Below the pieces are notes generated by a model that saw only the letters and a list, made by a program, of their open reading frames with translations, had not been told where the DNA came from and made no database searches. This document shows, in pieces, positions 33,230-42,466 of a stretch of DNA of 64,000 nt. The stretch is from a bacterium 210820-DFI.6.37 (GTDB lineage Bacteria; Bacillota; Clostridia; Peptostreptococcales; Anaerovoracaceae). Location of the stretch: the NCBI GenBank assembly GCA_020558355.1, contig JAJCKG010000006.1:108795-172794 (forward strand). Reading direction: 5' to 3'. How positions within the stretch are numbered: position 1 is the stretch's first letter; each line of letters starts with the position of its first letter. Made by a program: the position numbers and the translations under genes.

Positions 33230-33570
33230 TGGAGGTTTCCCTTTTTAATGTGAAGATAACTTTCCAAAAGAATGCCGTGGCGGTGGACGGCATCGGCAAC
33301 CATAAAAACACATGGGCTGATTATTATTCCTGCCATGCAACGGTAAGCGGCGAGGCAGGGAACCAGAGCAGTGAATCAGACGTGGCCGGCACAGTGGCGG
33401 ATGAATCCGGCATTTCCTTTACGGTAAGGTACTGTAAAAAGGCATCCGTGATTGATTCCACGGGATACCGGGTGGCATTCGGCGGGGAACTGTACGACAT
33501 CCTCGCCATTGACCACATGAACTATAAAAAGAAATGCCTGAAATTCAAGTGCAGGAAAGCGAGGCGGTGA
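33229..33570 (+). CDS. Head closure protein (SPP1 gp16 / phage_H_T_join type)
   Basis: A 113-residue beta-barrel protein with VKITFQKNAVAVDGIGNHKN, TWADYYSCHATVSGEAGNQS and VIDSTGYRVAFGGELYDILA, fitting head-closure proteins. ATG 33229 overlaps the previous stop (TGATGG). It plugs DNA after packaging and links to the tail. Confidence 0.82.
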   Translation: MEVSLFNVKITFQKNAVAVDGIGNHKNTWADYYSCHATVSGEAGNQSSESDVAGTVADESGISFTVRYCKKASVIDSTGYRVAFGGELYDILAIDHMNYKKKCLKFKCRKARR

Positions 33571-33572
33571 CG

Positions 33573-33953
33573 ATGGCGAACGGCGTATCGATTGACCGGA
33601 TGGCGGAGGAGATCATGAAGGGGCTGACGGAATATGCGGACCTTGCCACGGAGGATGTGAAAAAAGCGGTGAAGAAAGCCGGGACGGCGGTGCGGAAAGA
33701 TATTGAAGCCAATGCGCCGAAGGACACCGGGAAGTATGCAAAGTCGTGGACAGTAAAGACCACGAAGGAAACGGCAAATTCACTGGAAGTGACGGTGCAT
33801 TCCAAAAGCCGCTACCAGTTGGCGCACCTCCTGGAATACGGCCACGCCAAGCGGGGTGGCGGCCGTGTTTCCGCAAAGCCCCATATCGCGGCGGCGGAGC
33901 AGGCCGGTATCGAGCAGCTTGAAAAAGAGATACAGAAAGCATTGGAGGGATAA
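33573..33953 (+). CDS. HK97 gp10-like neck protein
   Basis: A 126-residue protein starting at ATG 33573. The core VKKAGTAVRKDIEANAPKDT, GKYAKSWTVK and HLLEYGHAKRGGGRVSAKPH are diagnostic of HK97 gp10-like tail-completion proteins. It begins three bases after the previous stop and lies in the usual connector order. Confidence 0.92.
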   Translation: MANGVSIDRMAEEIMKGLTEYADLATEDVKKAVKKAGTAVRKDIEANAPKDTGKYAKSWTVKTTKETANSLEVTVHSKSRYQLAHLLEYGHAKRGGGRVSAKPHIAAAEQAGIEQLEKEIQKALEG

Positions 33954-33956
33954 GCT

Positions 33957-34295
33957 GTGAAAACATTAATTGCACTTTTGAAAGAAACCGGAATCCCCTT
34001 CGCCTATGACCATTTTGCGGAGGGCGAGTCGCCGGAGCCGCCGTTTGTCTGTTACCTCCTGCCGAAGAGCGACAATTTCGCTGCGGACGGCATGGTGTAC
34101 TTCAAAGCGAGCGGGGTGAGCATAGAACTGTACACCGACAGCAAGGACCCGTCGGTGGAAAAGAAACTGGAGGATGCGCTGGATAAGCGGCGCATCTTCT
34201 ACAACAAGTCGGAGGTCTGGATTGCCAGCGAGAAGCTGTACGAGGTCCTCTACCAATTCGACATGGAGGTGGTTTACGATGCCGAAGAAGAATAA
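33957..34295 (+). CDS. Tail terminator / tail-completion protein, GTG start
   Basis: A 112-residue protein from GTG 33957 (GGAGGGATAAGCT upstream). FAYDHFAEGESPEPPFVCYL, GVSIELYTDSKDPSVEKKLE and YEVLYQFDMEV fit the minor-tail/tail-terminator slot between gp10 and the major tail protein. Position is the strongest argument. It overlaps the next gene by 17 bases. Confidence 0.75.
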   Translation: MKTLIALLKETGIPFAYDHFAEGESPEPPFVCYLLPKSDNFAADGMVYFKASGVSIELYTDSKDPSVEKKLEDALDKRRIFYNKSEVWIASEKLYEVLYQFDMEVVYDAEEE

Positions 34296-34923
34296 AGTCA
34301 AATTCAACATCTGCAACGTGCATTATGCGCTGTTGACGCTGGGGACGGACGGGGCGGTGTCCTTTGGCACGCCCGTTGCGATGCCCGGTGCCGTTTCCCT
34401 TTCTCTGGACCCCAACGGCGAGCCGAGCAATTTCTATGCGGACGGGTACGCCTATTACACGGTCAGCAACAACATGGGCTACGAGGGCGACCTGGAGCTT
34501 GCCATGGTGCCGGAGAGCTTCCGCACCGATGTGCTGAAGGAGGCGTTGGACGAGAATATGGTGCTTTTAGAAAACGCCAACGCAGAGACGGAGAACTTCG
34601 CCCTGCTGTTCGAGTTTGACGGCGATGTGCGCAAAATCCGCCATGTGCTGTACAACTGTTCGGCGGCGCGCCCGACCATCGAGTCACAGACCAATGAGGA
34701 CGAGATCGAGGTGCAGACGGAAACGCTCTCCCTTACGGCGGCGCCCCTGGCAAGCGGCTATGTGAAGGCAAAGACCGGGGACAGTACCACGGAGGAGGTC
34801 TACCAGAACTGGTACAAGAGCGTATATCTGCCGGATGCGGCGGCAGGCGGCACGGATACAGAATCCGGCGGCACACTGGATGTGGAAAATGGCGGCATTA
34901 CGGATACGGAAGGGGAGGGATAA
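34279..34923 (+). CDS. Major tail tube protein
   Basis: A 214-residue protein starting at ATG 34279. It has an N-terminal VKFNICNVHYALLTLGTDG segment, a tail-tube beta-sandwich with GAVSLSLDPNGEPSNFYADG and YTVSNNMGYEGDLELAM, and a Gly/Thr-rich C-terminal extension (AAGGTDTESGGTLDVENG). Order and motifs match TP901-1-like major tail proteins. Confidence 0.88.
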   Translation: MPKKNKVKFNICNVHYALLTLGTDGAVSFGTPVAMPGAVSLSLDPNGEPSNFYADGYAYYTVSNNMGYEGDLELAMVPESFRTDVLKEALDENMVLLENANAETENFALLFEFDGDVRKIRHVLYNCSAARPTIESQTNEDEIEVQTETLSLTAAPLASGYVKAKTGDSTTEEVYQNWYKSVYLPDAAAGGTDTESGGTLDVENGGITDTEGEG

Positions 34924-34926
34924 CTT

Positions 34927-35304
34927 ATGAGCATGAAACAGAATATCGAGATTGATGGGAAGCAGGTGCCGTTCAAGGCGTCTGCAGCCATCCCGCGCAT
35001 TTACCGGATGAAGTTCCACCGGGATATTTATAAGGACCTGCGTTCTTTGGAGAAATCCATCGGTGACGGGGACGAGGAAAGCTCCAACCTGGATTTATTT
35101 TCACTGGAGATGTTCGAGAACATCGCCTATGTGATGGCAAAACACGCAGACCCCAATATTCCGGACAGCCCGGAGGAATGGCTGGATGAATTCAACACAT
35201 TCTCCATCTACCAGGTGCTTCCGAAGCTGATACAGCTTTGGGGTTTAAACGTGCAGACGGATGTCCAGTCTAAAAAAAACTTCGCCCAACTGACCGGGAA
35301 ATGA
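34927..35304 (+). CDS. Tail assembly chaperone, zero-frame product (gpG-like)
   Basis: A 125-residue protein: a beta N-terminus (NIEIDGKQVPFKASAAIPRI), then a helical domain with FSLEMFENIAYVMAKHADPN and EEWLDEFNTFSIYQVLPKLI. It lies between major tail protein and tape measure, the fixed position of chaperone G. Close to its end the sequence A AAA AAC occurs in the correct phase for -1 slippage, which would join it to the 35301-35468 frame. Confidence 0.85.
   Translation: MSMKQNIEIDGKQVPFKASAAIPRIYRMKFHRDIYKDLRSLEKSIGDGDEESSNLDLFSLEMFENIAYVMAKHADPNIPDSPEEWLDEFNTFSIYQVLPKLIQLWGLNVQTDVQSKKNFAQLTGK
35274..35280 (+). other. Programmed -1 ribosomal frameshift site (A AAA AAC)
   Basis: In-frame codons read TCT AAA AAA AAC, giving a canonical slippery heptamer at 35274-35280. 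After a -1 shift the frame reads CTT CGC CCA ACT GAC CGG GAA without a stop, then runs into ATG 35301 in phase, making a G-GT-type fusion of about 180 residues. Confidence 0.85.
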
Positions 35305-35468
35305 CAACGCCGCTGTTTTTGCTGCGCTGCGTACAGCTTGGGCTTTCCATCCGTGACCTTGACCTTCTCACGATAGGGATGGTCAACGATATGTTCGCGG
35401 AGAGCAGGAACGACGAATACAAGGGCTATAAGGAAATCGCTACCCAGGAGGATTTTGACCGCTTTTAG
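35301..35468 (+). CDS. Tail assembly chaperone, frameshifted extension (T part)
   Basis: A 55-codon frame in the -1 phase, starting TTPLFLLRCVQLGLSIRDLD and ending YKEIATQEDFDRF. It is mainly expected as the C-terminal half of the frameshift fusion, although an ATGA overlap could also allow reinitiation. The T part binds the tape measure protein in lambda-like phages. Confidence 0.8.
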   Translation: MTTPLFLLRCVQLGLSIRDLDLLTIGMVNDMFAESRNDEYKGYKEIATQEDFDRF

Positions 35469-35520
35469 GCGGCATCCCCCTGGGTTTTGTTTTGCATTTT
35501 AACAGGAAGGGGTGTCCGCC

Positions 35521-38358
35521 GTGGCGAACAGAATCAAGGGTATCACTGTTGAGATCGGCGGGGATACCACCAAGCTACAGACTGCCTTAAAGGGAGTCAA
35601 TTCCTCCATCAAGGATACGCAGTCGCAGCTCCGTGATGTGGAGAAATTATTGAAATTAGACCCTGGCAATACGGAGCTGCTGGCGCAGAAGCACAGGCTC
35701 TTAGGAGAGGCTGTGGCGGGGACGAAGGAAAAGCTGGAAACCTTAAAGACTGCTGTGGAGCAGGCAAACACGGCGCTTGCCAATGGGGAGATCACGCAGG
35801 ACCAGTACGACGCGCTCCAGAGGGAGATTATCGAGACGGAGCGGAACCTCCGTGAACTGGAGAACCAGGCGAACCAGTCCGCCACGGCTTTGCAGAAAAT
35901 CTCCGCCGTGGGTGAGAAATTACAGTCTGCCGGAGACAAGATTTCCTCTGCCGGGGAGAAGCTGCTCCCTGTCACGGCGGGGGTTACGGGCTTGGGAGCG
36001 GCGGCAGTCACCACGGCTGCAAACTTTGAGTCGTCCATGTCGCAGGTGCAGGCAACGATGGGCATCACGAAAGATTCCATGTCCGAGGTGAACGGGGAGT
36101 CCGTCAATACGATGGATACGCTTTCCAATCTGGCAAAGAAGATGGGAAGCGAGACAGCCTTTTCCGCTTCAGAATGTGCGGAGGCCCTGAACTACCTCGC
36201 CCTTGCCGGTTATGACACACAGCAGATGTGCGATACGCTCCCTACGGTCTTAAACCTTGCGGCGGCCGGCGGCATTGACCTTGCGGCGGCATCGGACATG
36301 GTGACGGATGCCATGTCCGCTTTGGGCATGGGCGTGGATGAGGCGGGGACGATGGTCGACCAGATGGCGAAGACCGCCTCCACCACAAACACATCCGTGG
36401 CGCAGCTTGGCGAGGGCATCCTCACCATCGGCGCGACCGCAAAGACCGTGAAGGGCGGCACTGCGGAGCTGAACACGGCACTTGGCATCCTTGCCAACAA
36501 CGGCATCAAGGGTGCGGAGGGCGGCACACATCTCCGCAATGTCATCCTCTCCCTGCAGAACCCGACCGACAAGGCTGCCGCCTGCATGGAGCAGCTCGGA
36601 CTGGATGTGTATGATTCCGAGGGGAATATGCGCTCCTTAAATGACATCCTTGGGGATTTGAATACCTCCATGGACGGCATGACTGCCGCTGAAAAGAGCA
36701 ACATCATCGGGCAGATTTTCAACAAGACCGATTTATCCTCCGTGAACGCTTTGCTTGCCAATACCGGCGACACCTGGGATGACCTGCAGCAGTCGATTAT
36801 CGACAGCGGCGGTGCGGCGCAGCAGATGGCGGACACACAGCTTGACAACCTGCAGGGGCAGATCACTATTTTAAAGTCAGCCTTAGAAGGGCTGGCTATT
36901 TCTTTCGGCGAGCTTCTGATGCCGGCGATAAAGACCATAGTCGGATGGGTGCAGCAGTTCGTGGACTGGCTGAACGGCATGGATGAGGGGACGAAGAAAG
37001 TCATCACCACGGTCGCGCTGTTGGCGGCGGCTCTGGGGCCGGTGCTGATTGTCGTCGGGAAAGTGGTGTCTGCGGTCGGCACGATTATGACCATAGTGCC
37101 GAAGGTGGCGGGAGTGATAAATACAGTCAAGACCGCATTCGCCGCTTTAAATACCACCATGCTTGCAAACCCCATCTTTTTAATCATAGCGGCAATTACG
37201 GCATTGGTGGCGGCATTTATCTATCTGTGGAACACGAATGAGGACTTCCGGCAGTTCTGGATCAACCTCTGGGAGAATGTGAAAGAGGTCGCCATTGCCG
37301 TATGGGAGGCAATCAAAAACTTCTTCACGGCGGCATGGGAGACCATTTCCTCCACGGCGCAGGTTGTGTGGAACGGGATCAAGGATTTCTTTTCCGGCCT
37401 GTGGGAAGGGATAAAGACCATATTCAGCACGGTGGTGGAAGCAATCAAGACCATCATCACCACCTATTTCAATATATACAAAACGGTTATCACAACGGTT
37501 CTGAATGCCATCAAAACGGTATTCACGACCATATGGAACGGGATAAAAACCGTGGTCACGACAGTGGTGACGGCAATCCAGACCTTTATCACTACGGCAT
37601 GGAACGCCATCAAAAATACAGTCACCACAGTTTTGAATGCCATCAAGACAGTCGTAACTACTGTGTGGAACGGAATCAAAACTGCCGTTACGACTGTGGT
37701 AAACGGCATAAAATCCACCATTTCCTCCGTTTGGAATGGAATCAAAAGCACCATATCTTCTGTGGTGAACAGTATCAAATCTACGGTCACCACGGTGTTC
37801 AACAATATCTGGAGCGGCATTAAGGGAACCATGGGCAAAATCGTGTCCTCCATCAAGGAAGGGTTCAACCAGGCGATTTCCTTCATCACGAGCCTGCCGT
37901 CCAAAGCCCTACAGTGGGGCAAGGACATGATCATGGGCATCGTGAATGGCATTAAGAGCTGCATCGGCGCTGTGGGCGATGCCGTGAGCAGTGTGGCGAA
38001 CAAAATCAAATCCTTCCTGCACTTCTCCGTGCCGGATGAGGGACCGCTGACAGATTACGAGAGCTGGATGCCGGACTTCATGAAGGGGCTGGCAAAGGGC
38101 ATCGAGGACAGCAAAAGCATGGTGGCAAAAGCGGTGAAAGGCGTGGCGGCAGATATGGTCTTGAACCCATCCGCAGCCGTGCAGGAGATTTCCGTATCCG
38201 GGAACGGAGACGGGGGCTCCGCACAGGGCGGCTCCATAAACGGGCCGCTGATCGAAGTAAAGGAAATGAACGTGCGGAGCGAGGAGGATATCCGCAAAAT
38301 TTCACAGCAGCTTTACCGGCAGCTCCAGCAGGGGCGCCGGGCAAACGGCTATTCGTAA
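35521..38358 (+). CDS. Tape measure protein
   Basis: A 945-residue protein starting at GTG 35521; GTG 35512 is too near AGGAAGGGG. It has an N-terminal domain IKGITVEIGGDTTKLQTALK, a long coiled coil (about 30-150), a TP901-type core with ASDMVTDAMSALGMGVDEAG, hydrophobic helices (about 495-570), then about ten 11/22-residue repeats (VWNGIKTAVTTVVNGIKST type, about 640-760). It sets tail length and enters the host envelope at infection. The repeat number is a likely place for tail-length variation. Confidence 0.94.
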   Translation: MANRIKGITVEIGGDTTKLQTALKGVNSSIKDTQSQLRDVEKLLKLDPGNTELLAQKHRLLGEAVAGTKEKLETLKTAVEQANTALANGEITQDQYDALQREIIETERNLRELENQANQSATALQKISAVGEKLQSAGDKISSAGEKLLPVTAGVTGLGAAAVTTAANFESSMSQVQATMGITKDSMSEVNGESVNTMDTLSNLAKKMGSETAFSASECAEALNYLALAGYDTQQMCDTLPTVLNLAAAGGIDLAAASDMVTDAMSALGMGVDEAGTMVDQMAKTASTTNTSVAQLGEGILTIGATAKTVKGGTAELNTALGILANNGIKGAEGGTHLRNVILSLQNPTDKAAACMEQLGLDVYDSEGNMRSLNDILGDLNTSMDGMTAAEKSNIIGQIFNKTDLSSVNALLANTGDTWDDLQQSIIDSGGAAQQMADTQLDNLQGQITILKSALEGLAISFGELLMPAIKTIVGWVQQFVDWLNGMDEGTKKVITTVALLAAALGPVLIVVGKVVSAVGTIMTIVPKVAGVINTVKTAFAALNTTMLANPIFLIIAAITALVAAFIYLWNTNEDFRQFWINLWENVKEVAIAVWEAIKNFFTAAWETISSTAQVVWNGIKDFFSGLWEGIKTIFSTVVEAIKTIITTYFNIYKTVITTVLNAIKTVFTTIWNGIKTVVTTVVTAIQTFITTAWNAIKNTVTTVLNAIKTVVTTVWNGIKTAVTTVVNGIKSTISSVWNGIKSTISSVVNSIKSTVTTVFNNIWSGIKGTMGKIVSSIKEGFNQAISFITSLPSKALQWGKDMIMGIVNGIKSCIGAVGDAVSSVANKIKSFLHFSVPDEGPLTDYESWMPDFMKGLAKGIEDSKSMVAKAVKGVAADMVLNPSAAVQEISVSGNGDGGSAQGGSINGPLIEVKEMNVRSEEDIRKISQQLYRQLQQGRRANGYS

Positions 38359-38373
38359 AGGAGGGGTGCATGG

Positions 38374-39150
38374 ATGGGATTTTCCTTTGACGGCATATCA
38401 TCAAAAAGCATGGGGATCGCAAGCCGGATGGCAACGGAGAACCGTGTGCCGGAGCTAAAAAACCGCACCATTTCCATGGCGGGCAGGGACGGCCTGCTTG
38501 ACCTGGGCGCGTCCCTTTCCGAGCGGGTGGTTGGGATTTCCTGCTTCATCCCGCCGAAAAGGACCGCGGCGGAGCTTCTGGAATGCAAGGATGAGATTGT
38601 AAGCTGGCTGAGCCCCGAAAAGGGGCTGTGCGCCCTTGTGCTTGACACGGAGCCGGGGCGGGTGTACTACGCAAGGCTCCAGGAGGGCGTGGCTTTTGAA
38701 AAAGTGGTGCGGTTTTCCGCTATATTTGATATAACTTTTTTCTGCCCGGACCCGTTTGGCTACGCTGCGGAGGATGAGGTATTTACCATCACGGCGGCGG
38801 GCAGCCATACGGTGAGGCGGAGGCTTGGGAATTTATACTCCAACCCGGTCTACCGGCTGAAAGGCGTCCTGGCATCCGGGGCAGGCAGGTACATCAGCAT
38901 CACCACAAACGGCGTGGAGCTGAAAATAGCAAACGCGGTTCTGTCCGCATCGGAAACGCTGGTGGTAGATACAGAAAAAATGACGGCGTGGGTGGAGGAT
39001 GCGGACGGGAACACGCTCCGCAATGCCCTGCCGTATATTGATGAGCTGAATTTCCCGACGCTTGACGCGGGGCTGAACACGGTGGCGGTGGCGGTGTCAA
39101 ACGCTGCGTTCACGGAACTTGAAATACGGGCAAAGAGCCGCTGGAGGTGA
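38374..39150 (+). CDS. Distal tail protein (Dit)
   Basis: A 258-residue protein with SFDGISSKSMGIASRM at the N-terminus and CFIPPKRTAAELLECKDEIV, a belt-and-arm beta-sandwich, then a galectin-like C-terminal domain (FTITAAGSHTVRRRLGNLYS onward). It matches the siphovirus Dit family that forms the hub between tail tube and tip. GGAGGGGTGC precedes ATG 38374. Confidence 0.9.
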   Translation: MGFSFDGISSKSMGIASRMATENRVPELKNRTISMAGRDGLLDLGASLSERVVGISCFIPPKRTAAELLECKDEIVSWLSPEKGLCALVLDTEPGRVYYARLQEGVAFEKVVRFSAIFDITFFCPDPFGYAAEDEVFTITAAGSHTVRRRLGNLYSNPVYRLKGVLASGAGRYISITTNGVELKIANAVLSASETLVVDTEKMTAWVEDADGNTLRNALPYIDELNFPTLDAGLNTVAVAVSNAAFTELEIRAKSRWR

Positions 39151-39156
39151 TTTTCT

Positions 39157-41682
39157 ATGGGTTTGCAGATGATCTTAAACAAACAGACGGACTTCACGGG
39201 GGAGTTCCCGGAGGAGTATGCAAAGGACGGCTTGTGGCGGTTCAATGAGTCCGCGCCTGATGCGGACACGATGCTTGCCGATTCTTCTGGCAGGGGCAGG
39301 AAGATGTATGTCAATAAGTGGAGCGGTACGACCGCATCCTTCCGCGGCGGCAGCCGGGGGAACTATTTCCGCTTCAACATCACGAACCCCGCTACGGAGC
39401 AGACCTATCTGAAAGTGGAGAATGACGGCTCCATCTTCCAGAACATCGGGGAGCGGATCATTGTGGGCGGATGGATGAACCCCACCACCTATTCCATCGG
39501 CAACACCTACACGCCGATCTTCAATACCAGGCAGGGGCCGGGGCAGCCGATTTTCTATTTGTCATTGATTCGCGGCAAGCCGAGGATTATGCTCTACAAT
39601 TCCGCAGGCTCTTTGATATTGGACGAATCGGTGATGCCGCCTTTTTCCTTTGCGAATAACGGATGGTATTTCATTGCCTGCGTGATAGAGCCGGAAAACA
39701 AAAAGGCACAGTATGTCATCGGTGATAGGGAAAGCGGTGCGGTGTGGGTTTCGGCGGTGCTTTCCTTTACGGGGGAGCTGAACCGCTCCTGCACGGCAGA
39801 CCTCATCCTGGGGATGCACGCCGATTCCTACTGGTTTGCGGGAGGCTTTGACGACTGGTTCCTGGACTGTGATTCGCAGCTTACAGCGGATGCCCTGGCT
39901 GACTATTTCCGCGCCACGGCATTTGCCAACGGCGGCGATACTGCGGGGGAAGTGGATGCCATCACCACGGCGGATGCCGTGACGCTCCGCAGGGCGAACG
40001 GGGCATACCCGGCGAGCGGCGTGCTTTATACCCGTGCCGTGGAATATGGGCTTTCCGGTACGGGCAAGGTGTCCGTTTCCAGTGAGTGCGTTTCCGGCGT
40101 GACAGCCGTTTCCCTTGTGGAAACCTCCACGAGCAATGACCTCATTAGCTGGAGCGAGTGGGCAGCGGTGGGGACGGATGGGAAAATGCCATCCCCAGGC
40201 CGTGAGTATATCCGTTTCCGGGTGACGCTTACGACAGCGGACACAGCAAGGACGCCGAAGCTCACTGACATCCGGGTTTATGACGTGCCGAAATCCCCTT
40301 ACCAGAAGATCGGCTATGCAAGGCCGGTGGTGCTTGATTCCAATGGGGCATGGGAGGCGGTGCTGGAGAACGCCTACGGCATCATCGTGACGGGCGAGGT
40401 CAACGGAGAGGATACGCTGACATTTTCCATCCCCTTTGCCGATGACAAGCGGAAATATATCGACAATGAGAAGAAAATCCAGATTGTGGATGACGTGTAC
40501 ATCATCCGCACGGTCACGGACAGCAAGGATTCCTCCGGGAACGCTGTAACGGAAGTGTACGCAGAGGCGGAGTTTTACAACCTTGCCTATTCCGTCCGGA
40601 AAGAGGAGAAAGCCTTTGATGCGGAGACGGCGGATGCGGCTATGGCCTATGCCCTGGAAGGCACGGAGTGGAATGTGGGGACGGTCACGGTTACGACCAA
40701 ACGCACCTGGACTTCCACGGAGAAAAACGCGCTGTCTATTTTAAGGGCGGTGTCAGACCTCCATGGCGGCGACCTGGTATTTGACTGCCCAAACCGGCTG
40801 GTGCATCTGCTGATTCTGAACGGAAAGGACAGCGGTGCGCTGTTCATGTACGGGAAGAATATGAAGGATATCGAGCGGACGGTGGACACCACGGGGCTTG
40901 TCACGAGGCTTTATGCCGTGGGTGCGGATGGGATGACTTTTGCCAGTATCAACGGCGGGAAGGCATATGTGGAGGACTTCACTTACTCCAAAGAGGTGCG
41001 TGTTTCCTCCCTGGACTGTTCCGCATTTACAAACCCTTACCAGATGCTGGAGTTTACGAGGATGCGCCTTGCGGATTACTGTAAGCCGACGGTTTCCTAT
41101 GTGCTGAATGCCATGGATTTATCGGTGCTGACAGGGTATGAACATGAGGCGTGGGAGCTTGGGGACTATGTGCGGGTGGAGGATAAGGACCTGGGGCTTT
41201 CGGTCACCACGAGGATTGTGCGGAGGGAATACAACCTGCAGGAGCCCTGGAACACAGTGCTGGAGCTTTCCACAGTGTTAAAGAACCTGGGCAGCTCCAC
41301 GAGCAAGTGGGACAGTGCTGCCGATTCTTTAGAGGGAGTCAGCGTGGTGTCCAGCGAGGACATCGCGGAGCTTGTGCCGTTCAACCTCCTGCGGAATTCC
41401 CGTGCCGATGACGGGCTTGCCTATTGGGTGTCTTCCGGCTTTGAGGCAGACGGGGAAAACGGGGCGAGCGGGACTGCCTCTTTCAAAGCAGAGGGTGTGG
41501 CGGGCATGACCAAGAGCCTGTCGCAGACGGTATATCCGGCCAACCGGGACAGCTACACCATCTCGGCACAGATTGCATCCGAGAATTTGAAGAAACTGAG
41601 CGGGAATTCGCAGGTCGGCATTGAGATCGTGCTGGAGTATGAGGATGGCAGCACGGAAACGAGGTTCATTGATTTGTATTGA
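39157..41682 (+). CDS. Tail-associated protein (Tal) with N-terminal LamG-like domain
   Basis: An 841-residue protein. Residues 20-255 form a laminin G / concanavalin-like domain (GNYFRFNITNPATEQTYLKV, GWMNPTTYSIGNTYTPIFNT, WYFIACVIEPENKK). The Tal/prophage endopeptidase hub lies at about 375-720 (GEVNGEDTLTFSIPFADDKR, VDTTGLVTRLYAVGADGM, WELGDYVRVEDKDLGL). The tail (750-841) is a beta-rich carbohydrate-binding-like domain. Such proteins open the baseplate and bind host surface polysaccharide. Confidence 0.88.
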   Translation: MGLQMILNKQTDFTGEFPEEYAKDGLWRFNESAPDADTMLADSSGRGRKMYVNKWSGTTASFRGGSRGNYFRFNITNPATEQTYLKVENDGSIFQNIGERIIVGGWMNPTTYSIGNTYTPIFNTRQGPGQPIFYLSLIRGKPRIMLYNSAGSLILDESVMPPFSFANNGWYFIACVIEPENKKAQYVIGDRESGAVWVSAVLSFTGELNRSCTADLILGMHADSYWFAGGFDDWFLDCDSQLTADALADYFRATAFANGGDTAGEVDAITTADAVTLRRANGAYPASGVLYTRAVEYGLSGTGKVSVSSECVSGVTAVSLVETSTSNDLISWSEWAAVGTDGKMPSPGREYIRFRVTLTTADTARTPKLTDIRVYDVPKSPYQKIGYARPVVLDSNGAWEAVLENAYGIIVTGEVNGEDTLTFSIPFADDKRKYIDNEKKIQIVDDVYIIRTVTDSKDSSGNAVTEVYAEAEFYNLAYSVRKEEKAFDAETADAAMAYALEGTEWNVGTVTVTTKRTWTSTEKNALSILRAVSDLHGGDLVFDCPNRLVHLLILNGKDSGALFMYGKNMKDIERTVDTTGLVTRLYAVGADGMTFASINGGKAYVEDFTYSKEVRVSSLDCSAFTNPYQMLEFTRMRLADYCKPTVSYVLNAMDLSVLTGYEHEAWELGDYVRVEDKDLGLSVTTRIVRREYNLQEPWNTVLELSTVLKNLGSSTSKWDSAADSLEGVSVVSSEDIAELVPFNLLRNSRADDGLAYWVSSGFEADGENGASGTASFKAEGVAGMTKSLSQTVYPANRDSYTISAQIASENLKKLSGNSQVGIEIVLEYEDGSTETRFIDLY

Positions 41683-41694
41683 TGGGAGGTCAGC

Positions 41695-41895
41695 ATGGCT
41701 TATTTTTCAAGGACAATGGCAAAAATCACGCCGGAGAACTTCTCGTCCGAAAGGATAAAATCCATCACCGTGCGTGTCTGCATCACCAACTGCACGGGGG
41801 AGTTTTATATCACAGACCTTCTCCTGCAGGGCGGGCCGGTGGCAATGGGATGGGTGGGGCATCCCTCGGAACTGAGGTGGACGCTGGATGGCTGA
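41695..41895 (+). CDS. Small tail-tip protein
   Basis: A 66-residue beta-rich protein (FSSERIKSITVRVCITNCTG, FYITDLLLQGGPVAMGW). Its core ITNCTGEFYITDLLLQ resembles CSGWIWFTDLQLQ of the next protein, suggesting duplication or a split gene. TGGGAGGTCAGC precedes the ATG; eight-base overlap with the next gene. Confidence 0.7.
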   Translation: MAYFSRTMAKITPENFSSERIKSITVRVCITNCTGEFYITDLLLQGGPVAMGWVGHPSELRWTLDG

Positions 41896-42466
41896 GTTTG
41901 TCAGGCTTGCGGAAGTGGTCAATAAGAAAAAGGATATGCGCATCGTGAGCGTGACGGTAATCCCCACCATTGCCGACTGCTCCGGGTGGATCTGGTTTAC
42001 CGACCTCCAACTGCAGGAAGGGCCGGTGCTTGCGGGATATGCCCCGCATTCAGAAACTGCACTTCAAAAATACAGAGAAGATGGCGGGGTAAAGGCTCCC
42101 GTGTGGTTCAACGGCGTGGTGCGCTCGGAAGAGACGGTCATCCTATTTAACTTGGGGAAGACCTCCGCTCCTTTGGACATCCACATCTACCCGAAATCCG
42201 ATATGGCGGCGGGGACGGTGCGGATTGCCCAGGGCGTGGGCGGCCAGAAGGTGTCTTTTCCCGATGCCGTGAATGCGGAGGATGATATCGCGCTGCTTGC
42301 GGAAAGCAGGGAGTGTACACGGAACGGCACGGCATTTAAGAAAGACGGGTTTTACCAGTACAGCGCCGCCTGGGATTCCAAGCACAAGGTGGAACTGGAA
42401 AGCGGGAAAACGGCGAGGCTGTTATTTACGATGCAGGAAATGCAGGAAGGGGGCGGGACATTCTGA
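41888..42466 (+). CDS. Tail-tip / baseplate protein
   Basis: A 192-residue protein. Residues 1-50 repeat the fold of the previous small protein (CSGWIWFTDLQLQEGPVLAG). Residues 70-190 form a beta-sandwich (VWFNGVVRSEETVILFNLGK, LDIHIYPKSD, ESGKTARLLFTMQEMQEG). Position between Tal and the GH18 protein marks it as a structural tail-tip component. Confidence 0.72.
   Translation: MAEFVRLAEVVNKKKDMRIVSVTVIPTIADCSGWIWFTDLQLQEGPVLAGYAPHSETALQKYREDGGVKAPVWFNGVVRSEETVILFNLGKTSAPLDIHIYPKSDMAAGTVRIAQGVGGQKVSFPDAVNAEDDIALLAESRECTRNGTAFKKDGFYQYSAAWDSKHKVELESGKTARLLFTMQEMQEGGGTF

Noticed and set aside
37440..37860. Regular DNA repeats that might suggest an array.
   Set aside because: They encode the 11/22-residue repeats of the tape measure protein and have no constant repeat/spacer form; no CRISPR array was seen anywhere.
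41695..42466. Frameshift joining the two small tail-tip genes into one protein.
   Set aside because: Each has its own start, only eight bases overlap, and no slippery sequence was found there.
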